A stretch of DNA of 14,770 bases, from the NCBI GenBank assembly GCA_003524435.1, contig DQHP01000030.1, positions 1-14,770 on the forward strand. The letters run 5' to 3'. Below the pieces are notes generated by a model. It did not search any database. It was not told the DNA's origin and saw nothing but the letters and a program-made list of their open reading frames with translations. Position numbers and translations under genes: made by a program. This DNA comes from Microbacterium sp. (GTDB lineage: Bacteria > Actinomycetota > Actinomycetes > Actinomycetales > Microbacteriaceae). Shown here piece after piece: positions 12,171 to 14,770 of the stretch. Position 1 is the first letter of the stretch. Each line of letters begins with the position of its first letter.

Positions 12171-14770
12171 CGCGCTGCCAGCCCAGGGAGCTTGGCGTGA
12201 GCGTCGTCAATCAGCTGTTGCGTTGCGTCGTCGATATCGACGTCGGTGCCGATGACCTCGTACATGGCGTCGATGATCTTGTTGAAGGCGTCGACGTCAC
12301 CGTTGGACATTGCTGTCTCGATTTCGAGTCGCCAGCCTGCCTCATTGAGCGGGTCGGCAGATTGTGCGATACGGGCAGCGAAGCGAGCATCGTCGAGTTT
12401 CCCGGTGCGCAGCGCCCGGTGCGTGAGCTCGTCGGCAGCGTCGAGGATTGCGGCGCGCATAGTCTCCTCGATCGGACCACGCCAAGCCCACCAGCCTCGG
12501 CGCCGGGAGACGCCATCGAATGGCTGGCCGCGAACGAGGCGGATCGCTTGGATCAGGTTCTCGCTGGGCGTCGCGCTGAGGTCGGGGCCAATGAGGTCGC
12601 AAAAGTCGTGCCAGTCGGTGCGCACATGTGGGTGCATCGAGAAGCCGACGCTACTGCGGCCTTCGGGGAGTAGCGGCTTGCCATCCGGATCATGACCGAG
12701 GACGAGACGGATCTGCTTTGCGAGCTGGCGAGCGTTGTTGTTGTCCGAAGAGAACGTGTCAGGCCAGAGCTTCTTCTGAACGAGAGCACCCGGGACGGAT
12801 GCGGTGTTCTGAAGCAGCAGGAAGGAAAGGAACTCGAGTCCGCGACCGGGGAGCGCGTCCTGGTCTGCGACGTTGAGTGCGTCGACCGGGCCAAGGATCC
12901 TGATGTACGGAGCAGGCCAGTCAGGCACCTTGGCGGCCGCAGCCTCCTCGACAAGGTGCTCGCCAGACTCTTCAATGTCTGCGACCGTAACCGTCTTTGC
13001 AATCTCTTCGACTTCAGCTGGTTCGAAATCAACAGCCTCAGGAGGGCCAGCGTTTGTCGTGTCATCGCTGCTCGCCTCGTCGACGACCGGAGCAGCCTCA
13101 ATGTGCGGGTGCTCTTCCTCAAGGTCGACCGGCTGCGCGTCGAGAGTCGTGGTCGAAAACAGCGAACGAACGAGCTCGAGCTCGTCACCACCAAGAATCT
13201 GCGGACGGAACGGCAGAGGGGGCAGAGCGCCACCGCTGCGGTACTCGGCTTCCTCCTTTGAAGTGACAACGACGGTTGCGCCGGCCACAAGTGCATCGCC
13301 CTGAGCAATCGTCGCGATTCCGAGGCGCGGCATCCGCGCAACCAGCTCAGCCAGATCATCACGGAGGGATCCGATCGGAGTTTCCGCGAGGATCACAATG
13401 TGAGGAGCCCACGACTCCATGTCTGTCGCCCGCGATCGCGCCTCGAGCACACCGCCGACGCCATATGAATTCAGCGCATCGCGACGATCCTCAAGATCAG
13501 CGCGCAGGTTCCTCACCAGCGCTGGCACGTCAGCGACCTGGTGGATGCGGAACCGATCGAGATCTCTGGCGAGGGCATCGTCTAGACCGACCATGGTCAC
13601 CTGGATCTGATCGGACCAAGGGTTGGTCGCGAACTCACAAGCAAGGGCATTCAGCACCCCGCGCGCAGTCTCCTCGTCACCGATGACGTTGAGGGATCCG
13701 ATCTGCTCAAGATCAAGAAGCAAGTACCCGCCCTGAGCGTCCGTGCCAATCGTCGCCAGTGCCGGATACGGCGAAACAGTCGGCCGGTCGGGCGCATGCG
13801 CCATCCCGGGACGTACAACCCAGGCTGTCCCATCCTCATGCATCGATTCGAACGGTGCCGGCAAATCCGCGGGAGCTGCAAGATAAAGCGCGACCTCATC
13901 GTCAGCGACCCTGACGGCGAGCAGCTCGGGCAGCTGCTCGCCGTTGTCCTCAGCCCACGCCTGCAGCGTCCGCAAAGCGTTATCGACGTCAGCGACACCA
14001 ATAGGGTTCTCTACCATCCGCATCTCAAGCTCAAGATCCGCAACCTCAGGATCCGGCAACGCGATTCGCTCACCCTTGGCACGCTTGCGGCGCTGCTGTA
14101 GTCGACGCGCCCCAATGGCGACAAGTAGACCAGCTGCGAGCATCCCCGCAATGCCACCAATAGTCATCAACGGGATCGACGCGTCAATCTCGTCACTCGC
14201 CGACTCGACGGGCGTCTCTCCAGCAGCAGAAGCCTGTTCCGCGACCTGACGCTCAACCGCCCGACCCTCGAAAATGCTGCCCTGGGTATCCCCTACTGAG
14301 CCCACGCTTCCGCCGCCACCTGCACCTGCACCTGCAGACCCACCCTCTTCACCATCAAGCACAGGAGCATCCGCTGGCGACTGAACATTCGACTCCGGAC
14401 TCGGAGCCGGCACTGTCGGAACAGGAGCTTCCTCGATCGGAACCGTTGCATAGACACCAGGGACCGTCATCTGCCACCCCGGCAAAATCAGATCCGGATC
14501 CGTCATTACCTGACCATCCGGCTGCACACCCAAACTGGCATTGAAGATCTCCGGGAACCGATCACCCGCCCCGTAGTACTTCACCGCCAAATCCCAAAGA
14601 GTGTCACCCTCCACCACAACATGCGACAACACCTGCTGCTCTGGAGCCGCCTGCTGCACCTGCGCCGCCTGAACGGCTTGCGCAGCAGCCACAGCCTGCG
14701 AGAAGTCCACTGCGCTCGCCGTAGTGTCCACAGTGGCCGCCGCGAAGGTGTCCGCAGCGGCGGGAGCGGG
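12167..14770 (-). CDS. LysM / transmembrane / BTAD (SARP-like) protein, N-terminus outside the window
   Basis: The frame runs open past the window edge; the first in-window start (GTG at 14731) sits inside Ala-rich sequence and is unlikely to be real. Counting from that codon: Ala/Gln-rich segment (1-35); LysM domain (36-91, 'HVVVEGDTLWDLAVKYYGAG'), which binds cell-wall glycan; Pro/Gly-rich linker (92-180); membrane helix (187-208) followed by 'RRLQQRRKRAKG', placing the rest in the cytoplasm; a middle region (about 260-540) of unclear fold; an acidic linker; and a C-terminal OmpR-like winged helix plus BTAD helical repeats (about 608-854, starting 'IRILGPVDAL'). LysM-BTAD membrane proteins accompany Tad-like pilus loci in actinobacteria. 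Overlap with the prepilin peptidase supports this. Whether the BTAD part binds DNA or only protein is unknown. Confidence 0.82.
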   Translation of the reverse strand, partial: PAPAAADTFAAATVDTTASAVDFSQAVAAAQAVQAAQVQQAAPEQQVLSHVVVEGDTLWDLAVKYYGAGDRFPEIFNASLGVQPDGQVMTDPDLILPGWQMTVPGVYATVPIEEAPVPTVPAPSPESNVQSPADAPVLDGEEGGSAGAGAGGGGSVGSVGDTQGSIFEGRAVERQVAEQASAAGETPVESASDEIDASIPLMTIGGIAGMLAAGLLVAIGARRLQQRRKRAKGERIALPDPEVADLELEMRMVENPIGVADVDNALRTLQAWAEDNGEQLPELLAVRVADDEVALYLAAPADLPAPFESMHEDGTAWVVRPGMAHAPDRPTVSPYPALATIGTDAQGGYLLLDLEQIGSLNVIGDEETARGVLNALACEFATNPWSDQIQVTMVGLDDALARDLDRFRIHQVADVPALVRNLRADLEDRRDALNSYGVGGVLEARSRATDMESWAPHIVILAETPIGSLRDDLAELVARMPRLGIATIAQGDALVAGATVVVTSKEEAEYRSGGALPPLPFRPQILGGDELELVRSLFSTTTLDAQPVDLEEEHPHIEAAPVVDEASSDDTTNAGPPEAVDFEPAEVEEIAKTVTVADIEESGEHLVEEAAAAKVPDWPAPYIRILGPVDALNVADQDALPGRGLEFLSFLLLQNTASVPGALVQKKLWPDTFSSDNNNARQLAKQIRLVLGHDPDGKPLLPEGRSSVGFSMHPHVRTDWHDFCDLIGPDLSATPSENLIQAIRLVRGQPFDGVSRRRGWWAWRGPIEETMRAAILDAADELTHRALRTGKLDDARFAARIAQSADPLNEAGWRLEIETAMSNGDVDAFNKIIDAMYEVIGTDVDIDDATQQLIDDAHAKLPGLAAR

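Noticed and set aside
11515..12210. Alternative minus-strand 231-aa frame over the prepilin peptidase
   Set aside because: The overlapping 202-aa frame carries both catalytic A24 boxes and membrane segments; this one is an Arg/Pro/His-rich shadow.
12692..13261. Plus-strand 189-aa frame inside the LysM/BTAD gene
   Set aside because: Antisense shadow of a large protein with clear domains; no ribosome site or recognised motif.
1..14770. CRISPR arrays, insertion sequences, rRNA or tRNA genes, telomere palindromes
   Set aside because: No regularly spaced repeats, transposase motifs, RNA gene structures or tightly packed palindromes were seen; the window is probably internal to the replicon.

Overview
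The window is high-GC DNA with actinobacterial character: GGAGG-type ribosome sites, GTG and TTG starts, tightly overlapping genes and SARP/BTAD-type regulation. Its gene content is that of an extrachromosomal or integrated accessory replicon, perhaps from a Micrococcales relative (placement is inference). No housekeeping gene, rRNA, tRNA, transposase or CRISPR array is visible.

Layout. (1) 1-646: the 3' end of a DUF3560 gene on the + strand, closed by a strong hairpin terminator shared with a convergent gene. (2) 646-5319, minus strand: a family-B-polymerase-like protein of 539 aa is followed, with overlapping stop and start codons, by a basic helix-turn-helix protein of about 277 aa. A ribbon-helix-helix-like protein, a probable 46-aa peptide, an SRAP/HMCES-type DNA-protein crosslinking protein and a seven-helix membrane protein come next. 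The first two match, in order and character, the tap-tpg (tac-tpc) operons that patch the ends of linear Streptomyces replicons. I read them as a telomere-associated polymerase plus a terminal protein, so the replicon is probably a linear plasmid. (3) 5320-6345: an AT-rich promoter region and two small DNA-binding proteins, transcribed divergently, with palindromes between them. (4) 6346-10453, minus strand: nine genes overlapping or nearly touching. They encode a Cys/His-rich HTH protein, a Cys/His mini-protein, four small unknowns, a secreted HNH (DUF1524/GmrSD-like) nuclease, a two-helix membrane protein and a membrane-anchored FtsH/M41-like metallopeptidase. (5) 10454-11549: a divergent promoter region, a possible 30-aa peptide and a protein joining a Cys/His finger-like region to an OB-fold-like domain. 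(6) 11562-14770, minus strand: an A24 prepilin peptidase, preceded in the same transcription unit by a large LysM/transmembrane/BTAD protein that runs off the right edge. This looks like the end of a Tad-like pilus or secretion locus.

The pieces suggest a self-maintaining, possibly transmissible linear plasmid: end replication on the left, regulators in the middle, and surface or secretion functions to the right. The polymerase and terminal-protein assignments rest on motif spacing and gene order read by eye; no database search was possible.
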